Of a stretch of DNA of 14,194 bases, positions 5,762 to 13,096 are shown in pieces. The notes under the pieces were generated by a model. It saw only the letters and a program-made list of their open reading frames with translations. It was not told the origin of the DNA and did not search any database. The number at the start of each line of letters is the position of its first letter. Position 1 is the stretch's first letter. Made by a program: the position numbers and the translations under genes. Source of the stretch: an uncultured Bacilli bacterium (GTDB lineage: Bacteria > Bacillota_I > Bacilli_A > RF39 > UBA660); assembly GCA_947625365.1 (NCBI GenBank), contig CANQNZ010000024.1, forward strand, positions 1 to 14,194, read 5' to 3'.

Positions 5762-5786
5762 AAGGTTCTTTCATGAATCTTTTTTT
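5762..5786 (+). terminator. Terminator after the proline-rich protein gene
   Basis: AAGGTTC (5762-5768) pairs with GAATCTT (5775-5781) with one G-U pair, and is followed by a T run. The -10 box of parE lies only 5 nt beyond the T run. Confidence 0.6.
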
Positions 5787-5788
5787 CA

Positions 5789-5797
5789 TGATATAAT
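5789..5797 (+). promoter_or_regulatory. Extended -10 promoter of parE
   Basis: TGATATAAT is a perfect extended -10 (TG-N-TATAAT). No fitting -35 is seen, since the terminator stem occupies that place. The GGTGA ribosome binding site starts 7 nt after it, so the leader should be about 12 nt. Confidence 0.65.
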
Positions 5798-5815
5798 TTT
5801 TTATGGTGAAATAAT

Positions 5816-7720
5816 ATGGCAAAATATGATGAAAGCTCAATTAAAATTTTAGAAGGTTTAGAAGCAGTGCGTAAACGTCCTGGTATGTATATTGGTTCAA
5901 CTGATAAAAGAGGATTGCATCATTTAGTTTGGGAAATTGTTGATAATGCCATTGATGAAGTAATAAATGGTTATGGTAATTATATTAAAATAATACTACA
6001 TAAAAATGATACGATAACAATTTGTGATACAGGTCGTGGTGTTCCGATTGGTATGCATGAAAGTGGTAAAAGTACCCCTGAAGTTATTTATACGGTTTTA
6101 CATGCTGGAGGAAAATTTAGTGAAGCTGGTTATAAAGTCAGTGGTGGTTTGCACGGTGTAGGAGCTAGCGTTGTTAATGCTTTATCTAAAAGTATGGATG
6201 TTACTATTTATCGTGATGGTATTATTTCTAATATTCGTTTTAAAGATGGTGGAAAAGTTGATAGCCCTTTAAAGAAAATCGGCGAAACTAAAAAAACGGG
6301 TACAATGGTTACTTTTACCCCAGATTTAGATATTTTTAAAAATTGTCATTTTTCTTATACAACGATTTGTGAAAGAATGCAAGAAAGTGCTTTCTTACTT
6401 AGTGGTTTAACTATTGAAGTAATAGATGAAGAAGATGACCGTAGTGCTAAATTTCATTATGATGATGGATTAATTAGTTTTGTGGAATATATGAACGAAG
6501 CTAAGAAACCATTACATAAAGTTATTAGTTTTAAAGGAACAAAATCAGATATTGAAATTGAAGTAGCTTTACAATATACAGATGCCTATAATGAAAGTAT
6601 TATGTCTTTTGTTAATAATGTTAAAACTAGTGATGGTGGTACGCATGAAGTAGGATTTAAAACTGGTATTACAAAAGCATTTAATGATTATGCTAAAAAT
6701 AATAATTTAATAAAAGGTAAAGATGGCAACTATGATGGTAGTGATGTCAGAGAAGGATTAACAGCGGTTATTAATTTAAAAGTTCCCGAAGCCAAATTAC
6801 AATTTGAGGGTCAAACAAAAGGAAAACTGGGTACACCTGAAGCACGTAGTGCGGTCGAAAGTGTTGTTTATGATAATTTAAAATTCTTTCTAGAAGAAAA
6901 TAAAGAAATTGCTTTAACAATAATTGATAAAGCTACTAAAAGTAAAATTGCTAGAGAGGCAGCCCGCAAGGCTCGTGAAGAAGCCCGTAATGGCAAAGGA
7001 AAAAATAAACTTGAAAAAAATTTATCAGGAAAACTAACGCCAGCTCAAAGTAAAAATCCAAAAATTAATGAACTTTTCTTAGTCGAAGGTGACTCTGCCG
7101 GTGGTTCTGCTAAACAAGCTCGTGATAAAAAATTTCAAGCAGTGCTACCATTACGAGGAAAAATTATTAATACCGAAAAAGCATCAATTGAAGATATTTT
7201 AAAAAATGAGGAAATTAATACGATGATACATACTATAGGAGCCGGATATGGTAATAATTTTGATGCCTCAGAGTCAAATTATGATAAGGTTATAATTATG
7301 TGTGATGCCGATGTTGATGGATTTCATATTCAAACTTTGCTTTTAACATTTTTCTTTCGTTTCATGCGTGGTTTAATTGAACAAGGAAAACTATATATAG
7401 CTAATCCTCCATTGTTTAATGTCATTACTAAAGATAAAAAATATAATTATTTTTGGAGTGAAGATGATGTTAAAGACTTTATTAAAGATAAATCTGGTTA
7501 TCGTATCTCTCGTTTTAAAGGATTAGGAGAAATGAATGCGGACCAACTAGAAAACACTACAATGAACCCTGAAAAAAGAAGCTTAATTAAAGTTAATATA
7601 ACCGATGCAGCTTTGGCCGAAAAAAGGGTTAAAGTATTAATGGGTGAACAAGTAGAACCACGTAAAGAGTGGATAAATGAAAATGTTGTCTTTACTATGG
7701 AAGATGATTTGATAATTTAA
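5816..7720 (+). CDS. parE: DNA topoisomerase IV subunit B (ParE)
   Basis: This 634-residue subunit is the ATPase of the type II topoisomerase that separates linked daughter chromosomes. The GHKL ATPase domain shows E40 and N44 in EIVDNAIDE, DTGRGVP (71-77) and GGLHGVGASVVNALS (about 110-124). A transducer domain follows. The TOPRIM domain has EGDSAGGSA (E424) and DADVD (D497, D499, D501), and RFKGLGEMNADQL lies near the C-terminus. RGLHHLV, KLTPAQSKN and the length without a GyrB-type insert fit Gram-positive ParE, close to the S. aureus protein by eye. The usual MTDAD-x-DGAHI reads MCDADVDGFHI, a small departure. GyrB is the main alternative. parC does not follow; a terminator does. Confidence 0.92.
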   Translation: MAKYDESSIKILEGLEAVRKRPGMYIGSTDKRGLHHLVWEIVDNAIDEVINGYGNYIKIILHKNDTITICDTGRGVPIGMHESGKSTPEVIYTVLHAGGKFSEAGYKVSGGLHGVGASVVNALSKSMDVTIYRDGIISNIRFKDGGKVDSPLKKIGETKKTGTMVTFTPDLDIFKNCHFSYTTICERMQESAFLLSGLTIEVIDEEDDRSAKFHYDDGLISFVEYMNEAKKPLHKVISFKGTKSDIEIEVALQYTDAYNESIMSFVNNVKTSDGGTHEVGFKTGITKAFNDYAKNNNLIKGKDGNYDGSDVREGLTAVINLKVPEAKLQFEGQTKGKLGTPEARSAVESVVYDNLKFFLEENKEIALTIIDKATKSKIAREAARKAREEARNGKGKNKLEKNLSGKLTPAQSKNPKINELFLVEGDSAGGSAKQARDKKFQAVLPLRGKIINTEKASIEDILKNEEINTMIHTIGAGYGNNFDASESNYDKVIIMCDADVDGFHIQTLLLTFFFRFMRGLIEQGKLYIANPPLFNVITKDKKYNYFWSEDDVKDFIKDKSGYRISRFKGLGEMNADQLENTTMNPEKRSLIKVNITDAALAEKRVKVLMGEQVEPRKEWINENVVFTMEDDLII

Positions 7721-7724
7721 AAAA

Positions 7725-7748
7725 TAGGTTGCAATAATCTATTTTTTT
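7725..7748 (+). terminator. Rho-independent terminator after parE
   Basis: TAGGTT (7725-7730) pairs with AATCTA (7736-7741) with one G-U pair, extended by flanking A and T runs, and is followed by seven T. Confidence 0.75.
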
Positions 7749-7760
7749 AGTGCTTTTACC

Positions 7761-7789
7761 TTGACTTTTAAATCAACTTTGCCTATCAT
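7761..7789 (+). promoter_or_regulatory. Promoter of the radical SAM enzyme operon
   Basis: TTGACT (7761-7766) and TATCAT (7784-7789) are exactly 17 nt apart, just after the parE terminator. AAAGGGG at 7801-7807 is the ribosome binding site. Confidence 0.7.
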
Positions 7790-7817
7790 AAACAAAAAGC
7801 AAAGGGGATAAACTTTT

Positions 7818-9092
7818 ATGAAAATAACAGTATTACATAATGGGTGTATTCAAGAAGATATTTTATATAATAACTTTGGTAAAAAGTTAAAAGAATATGA
7901 AACGATAGAAAGAGTTTACAAAGTTGAAGAAGCAGATTTATTAATTTATATGACGTGCACAGGAACTGGAGAAATAATAAAAAAGTGTGTGCGAGACTTA
8001 AATTTTTTAAACCAATATTCTAAGCAAAGTAATTTAAAAGTTATCGTTGTTGGCTGTTTAGCCGTTTATCATCCAGAGATATTTCCACAATTTAGTGATA
8101 ATTCTCAAATAAAATTTATAAATAATAAAGATTGGATTATTCCCACTTTAAATTATATTTTAGATTTAAACAAACGAAATTCTTTTAAAACTCGCTTGGA
8201 AAATCGAACTTTAAGAAATTTTCCTGCTAAAGGGCAATTAATAATTGAAGATGGCTGTTTAAATAATTGTAGTTTTTGTAAAGTACATTATAATGGGAAT
8301 TGGACAAAATCTATTCCTTTTGAATTACTAGTAAATCATATTAAAAATCTAGCTCATGATGGTATGAAAATTATTAATTTAAGTGGTGAAAATGTTACTT
8401 TATATGGAATAGATTTAAATCAAAAACCTCGACTTCATGAATTAATAGCAGAAATATCTAAAATTCCGGAGATAGAAATAATAAGTGTAAATGAGTTAGT
8501 TGCTGGTAATATGTATCCAGAGCTTTTAAATGAAATTGTTAATAATCCCAAAGTTGGACATGTATCAATGCAGTTAGAAACGTCTAGTAATCGTCTTTTA
8601 AAACTTATGAATAGAAATTACACTTTAGAAGAGTATGATTATTATGTGCAAAAGATATTAAATGCACAAAAGAGCGTATCGACTGTTTTAATGAGTAGTT
8701 TTCCCACTGAAACTTATGAAGAAATAGACGCTACCGCAAGCTATTTAAATTCTCGGCAAATTTTTACCGATAGTGTATGTTGTTATGATGATTATAAGTT
8801 AATTCCTTCAAGTAAACTTCCGCAGCTTTCTAAAAAAGAAAGGTTAAAACATTTCTATTATTTGACTCGAAAGACTAGAGAAATTAATTTTGAAATATTA
8901 AATGCTCGGAAAGATAAAATAAATAAAATGATTTATATTGGTGACTATGACGGCTATAAAGTTTTTGAAGGTGATAATGCCGAAGTAAGAGCTATAAGTA
9001 AAAGAAAAAAATGGGATAATTTACAAATAGGAGATATTATTAAAGAAAAGCCTCTACGTTTGGTACAAAAAAGTGGTGTGTATAAAATTTAA
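7818..9092 (+). CDS. Divergent MiaB-like radical SAM methylthiotransferase
   Basis: This 424-residue enzyme has the layout of methylthiotransferases. An N-terminal UPF0004-type domain has three candidate cluster cysteines (C10 in HNGC, C47 in MTCTGTGE, C80 in VVGCLAVYHPE). A radical SAM domain has the CxxxCxxC motif CLNNCSFC (C147, C151, C154). QLETSSNRLLKLMNRNYTLEEYD and SSFPTETYEE match conserved segments of the family. The last 60 residues may be a small substrate-binding domain in the place of TRAM. MiaB and MtaB put a methylthio group on tRNA position 37; RimO acts on ribosomal protein S12. Several family positions differ here (SSFPTET for the usual GFPGET), so the substrate is not assigned. 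It is co-transcribed with the next gene, 11 nt away. Confidence 0.8.
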   Translation: MKITVLHNGCIQEDILYNNFGKKLKEYETIERVYKVEEADLLIYMTCTGTGEIIKKCVRDLNFLNQYSKQSNLKVIVVGCLAVYHPEIFPQFSDNSQIKFINNKDWIIPTLNYILDLNKRNSFKTRLENRTLRNFPAKGQLIIEDGCLNNCSFCKVHYNGNWTKSIPFELLVNHIKNLAHDGMKIINLSGENVTLYGIDLNQKPRLHELIAEISKIPEIEIISVNELVAGNMYPELLNEIVNNPKVGHVSMQLETSSNRLLKLMNRNYTLEEYDYYVQKILNAQKSVSTVLMSSFPTETYEEIDATASYLNSRQIFTDSVCCYDDYKLIPSSKLPQLSKKERLKHFYYLTRKTREINFEILNARKDKINKMIYIGDYDGYKVFEGDNAEVRAISKRKKWDNLQIGDIIKEKPLRLVQKSGVYKI

Positions 9093-9103
9093 GGAGCAAT
9101 ATT

Positions 9104-10270
9104 ATGCAATTAAATGGTTTTGATAGTGATGACTATATTTATTTAAAAGTTTTAAAAGATACAAAACTTCCTGATGGCTTTTATATGTCTGTTAATAAAG
9201 GAACAATATTAAAATATCGAGTTCAAGATTTAAAAGAGCTACTCTTAAGAAAAAGAGTTAGAGATAATTTAGATATTACTTTTAATGAAAATTGTTCGAA
9301 GTATTCTTTGTTACCTTGGGAGGTTTATAAAGAAGTTAAATCAAAGTATTCTTGTATCTTACGTGTGGCTTTACCAGCTGGCACAAAAATTCCTTTTACA
9401 CCTTGGATTATAAAAAAATTTTTTGCTGACGAAACTATGGCTTGGAACAAACGAACTTTAAGTAAATTGTATGATGAAGAAATATCGCAGATTACACCTA
9501 AAGATAATAACATGTTAGAAATATTTAATGATAAAAAAGTTAATGAACTTGAAAGTTTGCAGGAAAATTCTATGACTTTAATCACTTTAGCATATACAGA
9601 AGATTTTAAAATACCATTAGAAAAGGGCGAGATTTTAGATTTTAATGACCCGGGAGTAACTTTGTTTTTATCTGATACAACTATTGTAAATTTTTTGGCT
9701 AGTTGTATGCTAATAAATGAAGAAGAAAAATTAAAACTATTTAAACAAGAGTATCAAAATAGATTGCCTAATGGTTATCGTTATTTTCGTCTTCGTGATG
9801 ATATTCCTATAGAAGTTTCAGATATAGAGAAACCTAACTTTTACATGCAAAAAAATAATTTTGATTTTGATGCCTATACATTTGTAACAAAAGGCTGGTA
9901 TGGGTATAATAAATATCAACAAGAAAATAAAAATATTAGATATTTGTGGGTAAATAATGATAAACTTTCAGAAGATGAAATTTTAAAAATAGCAGATGAA
10001 GTTTCTTTAGCTCAAGCTCAAGAACTTTATAAGCAAGAAATGATAGATAAACAGGAATATGAATTAAGACAAAAAGCTATTTTATATTGTCTGGAAAATA
10101 AAAGAAAATGGCAAAAAGCTAAACAAAAAAATCCGCATTTAACTGAATTAGATTTTATGCAACAACAGTTACTTACTTTAGAATATAATAAGAAAGTATT
10201 ATATCAAAAGTTAATAAATGCTTTAAAACATAGAGAAAACATTTTAAAACATGAATATCTAAAAAAGTAA
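9104..10270 (+). CDS. Unrecognised 388-residue protein in operon with the radical SAM enzyme
   Basis: I do not recognise this family. It is a soluble, charged protein with no signal peptide or membrane helix. A similar strand-like motif seems to recur: LKVLKDTKLPDG (14-25), LRVALPAGTKIPF (86-98), LAYTEDFKIPLEKG (162-175) and FRLRDDIPIEVS (228-239), each a hydrophobic strand ending in (I/L)P. After a Trp/Tyr-rich patch (TKGWYGYNKYQ), the last 110 residues are strongly helical and basic (KRKWQKAKQKN), suggesting a coiled coil or nucleic-acid contact. AAGGAG precedes the ATG 11 nt after the stop of the radical SAM gene, so the two are almost certainly co-transcribed. A role as partner or substrate of that enzyme is only a guess. 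Confidence 0.75.
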   Translation: MQLNGFDSDDYIYLKVLKDTKLPDGFYMSVNKGTILKYRVQDLKELLLRKRVRDNLDITFNENCSKYSLLPWEVYKEVKSKYSCILRVALPAGTKIPFTPWIIKKFFADETMAWNKRTLSKLYDEEISQITPKDNNMLEIFNDKKVNELESLQENSMTLITLAYTEDFKIPLEKGEILDFNDPGVTLFLSDTTIVNFLASCMLINEEEKLKLFKQEYQNRLPNGYRYFRLRDDIPIEVSDIEKPNFYMQKNNFDFDAYTFVTKGWYGYNKYQQENKNIRYLWVNNDKLSEDEILKIADEVSLAQAQELYKQEMIDKQEYELRQKAILYCLENKRKWQKAKQKNPHLTELDFMQQQLLTLEYNKKVLYQKLINALKHRENILKHEYLKK

Positions 10271-10297
10271 ATACTTGCTTAAGTGTTTGCTTTTTTT
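10269..10297 (+). terminator. Terminator of the radical SAM operon
   Basis: AAATACTT (10269-10276) pairs with AAGTGTTT (10281-10288) with one G-U pair and a 4-nt loop. GC and seven T follow. The ftsY -10 begins 1 nt after the T run. Confidence 0.8.
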
Positions 10298-10304
10298 ATA
10301 TAAT
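10275..10304 (+). promoter_or_regulatory. ftsY promoter overlapping the upstream terminator
   Basis: A perfect TATAAT (10299-10304) follows the terminator T run. TTGCTT (10275-10280), 18 nt upstream, is a weak -35 inside the hairpin loop. GGTGA begins 6 nt after the -10, giving a leader of about 10 nt. Confidence 0.6.
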
Positions 10305-10320
10305 AATATTGGTGATTTAA

Positions 10321-11301
10321 ATGGGACTTTTTGATAAGTTAAAAAATATTGTTAAGAAAAAAGAAAAAGAAGAAACAAAAGAAGTACAAGTATATGATAA
10401 AGGTTTGGAAAAAACTCGTGATGAATTTGTTTCTAAATTAAATATTCTAGGTATTAAATATACGAAAGTAAGTGAAGAATATTTTGAAGAATTAGAAGAT
10501 TTACTAATTATGGCTGATATTGGAGTTAAAACTGTTTTTAAGTTTTTAGACCGTTTACGTAAAAGAGTTAAAGAAGAAAATATTACCGATACTAAATATT
10601 TAAATGAAGTTATTATTGATGAGTTATTTATTATTTATGTTGAAGGCGAAAGCTTAAGCGATAAAATTAATGAAGCCCAAAGTGGTCCAACTGTTTTGCT
10701 TTTTGTTGGTGTTAATGGTGTGGGTAAAACAACAACAATAGGTAAAATTGCTTACCGTTATAAAAATAGTGGTAAAAAAGTTATGCTAATTGCGGGGGAT
10801 ACCTTTAGAGCAGGAGCAGTAGAACAATTAAAACAGTGGGCTACCAAAACTGATTCAATTTTTTATGGTAAAGAAAATACGGACCCAGCCGGAGTAATTT
10901 ATGATGGTCTTGTTAAAGCTAAGGAAGAAAATGTCGATATAGTTTTAATAGATACCGCTGGAAGATTACAAAATAAAGTTAATTTAATGAAAGAACTTGA
11001 AAAAATTAATAAAGTTATTAAAACGCATATTGAAAATGCTCCGCATGAAACTTTATTAGTTATTGATGCTACAACAGGTCAAAATGGAATTTCCCAAGCG
11101 AAAGCCTTTAAAGAAATAACTGACATCACCGGTATTGTGTTAACTAAACTAGATGGTACTGCTAAAGGGGGCATAGTTTTAGCCATTAAAGAAGAAGTAA
11201 ACTTACCAGTTAAATTTGTGGGTCTAGGCGAAAAGAGTGAAGACTTACAAACATTCGATATTGAAAATTATATTTATGGTTTATTTAAGGATATGATGTA
11301 A
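10321..11301 (+). CDS. ftsY: FtsY, signal recognition particle receptor GTPase
   Basis: This 326-residue SRP receptor docks the SRP-ribosome complex at the membrane and forms a paired GTPase with Ffh. The short basic N-terminus (about 1-25) replaces the long acidic A domain of E. coli. The four-helix N domain spans about 27-115. The G domain shows GVNGVGKTTT (130-139), DTFRAGAVEQL (160-170), DTAGR (211-215), TKLDGTAKGG (275-284) and the FtsY-type closing motif GLGEKSEDLQTF (301-312). An SRP54-type M domain is absent, which rules out Ffh. The start follows GGTGA by 5 nt. Its TAA overlaps the ATG of ylxM by one base, so the two are translationally coupled. Confidence 0.96.
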   Translation: MGLFDKLKNIVKKKEKEETKEVQVYDKGLEKTRDEFVSKLNILGIKYTKVSEEYFEELEDLLIMADIGVKTVFKFLDRLRKRVKEENITDTKYLNEVIIDELFIIYVEGESLSDKINEAQSGPTVLLFVGVNGVGKTTTIGKIAYRYKNSGKKVMLIAGDTFRAGAVEQLKQWATKTDSIFYGKENTDPAGVIYDGLVKAKEENVDIVLIDTAGRLQNKVNLMKELEKINKVIKTHIENAPHETLLVIDATTGQNGISQAKAFKEITDITGIVLTKLDGTAKGGIVLAIKEEVNLPVKFVGLGEKSEDLQTFDIENYIYGLFKDMM

Positions 11302-11591
11302 TGGATAGAATTTATTTGAATGAACTTTTTGATTATTATGGTTCATTATTGACTTTAAAAGAACAAAATATATTTATTGAACATTATGAAGAAGATTTAT
11401 CACTCCAAGAAATTGCTGATAATTTAAAGGTTAGTAAATCAGCTGTTGGTAAAACTTTAAAAATAGTAGAAAATAAATTAAATGATTATGAAAGTAAACT
11501 ACATTTAAAAGAAAACAAAGATAAAATAAATAAATTATTAGAAAAAATAGATGATAAAAAATTAATTGACGAAATAAAAGCATTAATTTAA
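11301..11591 (+). CDS. ylxM: YlxM-family (UPF0122) helix-turn-helix protein
   Basis: This 96-residue protein has a sigma-70 region 4-like helix-turn-helix (about residues 17-62): LLTLKEQNIF, the SLQEIADNLKVSKSAVGKTL helix pair, and a helical lysine-rich tail. YlxM is encoded with ftsY and ffh in Firmicutes and Mollicutes and is thought to modulate the SRP pathway. It starts within the ftsY stop codon (TAATG), so it is translationally coupled to ftsY. Ffh, its usual downstream neighbour, is not here; an unrelated gene follows after 29 nt. Confidence 0.9.
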   Translation: MDRIYLNELFDYYGSLLTLKEQNIFIEHYEEDLSLQEIADNLKVSKSAVGKTLKIVENKLNDYESKLHLKENKDKINKLLEKIDDKKLIDEIKALI

Positions 11592-11620
11592 AATAAAAAA
11601 CAAAGTGAGGGATTTTGGAA

Positions 11621-13048
11621 ATGGAAAAAGAACTTGAAAAACTTATATTAGATAAAGCAGATGTTTTATTAGTATCAGAAGATAAGCAAGATTATCAAGA
11701 AATGTTAGATTATGGCTTTAAAAGAGTAGATTATTTTAATTCTTATACGACTGCCGAGGTATATTTTAAAAATCATGAAAAGCAACTTGATAGTTATGAT
11801 TTAGTTTTGGTGGGAAATATTTCCTTTAAAAAAACGAGTAAGTTTATAAAAAATGACTTTTTGGAAGAACATTTATGGTTTCAAACTTTTTGTAATTTAG
11901 GAAATGTTAATAAAAAATATTCTAAATTATATGAAGATGACCATATTAAAGATATTCTTTGTGCCTTTTATCTTAATTTAAAAGCTAACGCGCAATATCA
12001 TAAAATAATCCATTATTTAACAAATAAACAAAGTTTGCCAATTAAAACAAATTTACCAACAGTTCCTGAAGAACCATTACCAACTTCCAAAAAAGATTTA
12101 AAAATTTTGTTTTTAAACACGGCTGATAACGACAATATACAAAAGCAGTTAGAAAAACTAGGATTAAATGTAGATGTTGTTTGTTATGATTTATTTCATC
12201 CAGATTATTATGATTTAAAGAGATATGATATAATTATTATTACTTTTTATTCTTATTATTTTAATGATATTTTAAATATCTTAAATACGGCTAAACTAGA
12301 GCGGACAGGACAAAGTTTAACAATGTTATGTGCTTATAATATGAGTAAACATTATATTCATGCCCAAAGAGGATATTCTCAAAATTTTGATGAATTTTCT
12401 TTAGATTATAATTTTGTGGGTAGTGATAGTAAAGGTCAAAGACAATTTGGAACTAAAGCCAGTAGTAGTTTTGTAGATTGTCAAAAAGCTTTAATAGAAG
12501 GTATTTTAAGTATTTATAATGAAGAATTAAAAAAATTAAATCAAACAGGTTTACAAGATTATGATCTGCGAACTATGGAACAGATAAATAAAGAACATGA
12601 AAAATTATTGCAACAAGAAAAAGAAGAGGGACTTATTTTGGATACCGCATGTAACTCATATGAGTATTTAATCAAAGCTGTTCGAGCCTTAATTTATCAA
12701 CATATTTATAATTTTGATAACGTAGAAATTTTCTCAAATAAAGAGCAAAAAGAAGTAACAATCAATATGCAATATAATAATAGAACAATTTCTTCTATAA
12801 CAGTTCCATATTATTTTAATGATGATAAAGTATTTAGTATTCAAAGATTAAGTAATAAAGATAAGTTATTACCAAGTGAAAAAGTAATAGTTTATTCTAA
12901 CGCTTATACTATGCAAGATTTGCCAAGAAAAGCTACAATAGAAGAATTAAAAATCTTTAATAATATTGCTAAAAAGGTAATTGATAAAGCCCAAGAATTA
13001 CCTAAAGAAAGACCATACGAGCGCAAACGCCAAAAAAGAAGATACTAA
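11621..13048 (+). CDS. Tandem paralogue 1: unrecognised 475-residue alpha/beta protein
   Basis: I do not recognise the family. Two receiver-like or Rossmann-like alternations are visible: residues 13-70 (ADVLLVSED ... YDLVLVGN) and about 160-245 (LKILFL ... YDIIIITF ... SLTMLCAY). A helical stretch (about 290-365, with LQDYDLRTMEQIN) follows, then a beta-rich part (VTINMQYNNRTISSITVPYYF) and a very basic end (ERPYERKRQKRRY). There is no signal peptide or membrane helix, so it is probably cytoplasmic and may contact nucleic acid or the ribosome through its tail. The ATG follows GTGAGGG; a TTG two codons earlier is less well placed. It lies 29 nt behind ylxM on the same strand with no clear terminator between, so it may share the ftsY transcript. 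A second copy follows 48 nt downstream. Confidence 0.8.
   Translation: MEKELEKLILDKADVLLVSEDKQDYQEMLDYGFKRVDYFNSYTTAEVYFKNHEKQLDSYDLVLVGNISFKKTSKFIKNDFLEEHLWFQTFCNLGNVNKKYSKLYEDDHIKDILCAFYLNLKANAQYHKIIHYLTNKQSLPIKTNLPTVPEEPLPTSKKDLKILFLNTADNDNIQKQLEKLGLNVDVVCYDLFHPDYYDLKRYDIIIITFYSYYFNDILNILNTAKLERTGQSLTMLCAYNMSKHYIHAQRGYSQNFDEFSLDYNFVGSDSKGQRQFGTKASSSFVDCQKALIEGILSIYNEELKKLNQTGLQDYDLRTMEQINKEHEKLLQQEKEEGLILDTACNSYEYLIKAVRALIYQHIYNFDNVEIFSNKEQKEVTINMQYNNRTISSITVPYYFNDDKVFSIQRLSNKDKLLPSEKVIVYSNAYTMQDLPRKATIEELKIFNNIAKKVIDKAQELPKERPYERKRQKRRY
11660..11803 (+). repeat. N-terminal conserved block, copy 1
   Basis: This 144-nt block aligns without gaps to 13151-13294. It includes long identical runs, such as the one encoding YGFKRVDYFNSY. 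Confidence 0.8.
12488..12700 (+). repeat. Near-identical 3' block of the tandem paralogues, copy 1
   Basis: By eye this 213-nt block differs from 13982-14194 at eight positions. Its last 72 nt (12629-12700) are identical to the other copy. Confidence 0.88.
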
Positions 13049-13096
13049 CTTATAAGAAAAGTTTTAAAATAAAAAAAGATTGAGGGAGATTTGGAA

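Noticed and set aside
9325..9585. Minus-strand open frame of 86 codons
   Set aside because: It lies wholly inside the operon partner gene, has no ribosome binding site and shows no family features.
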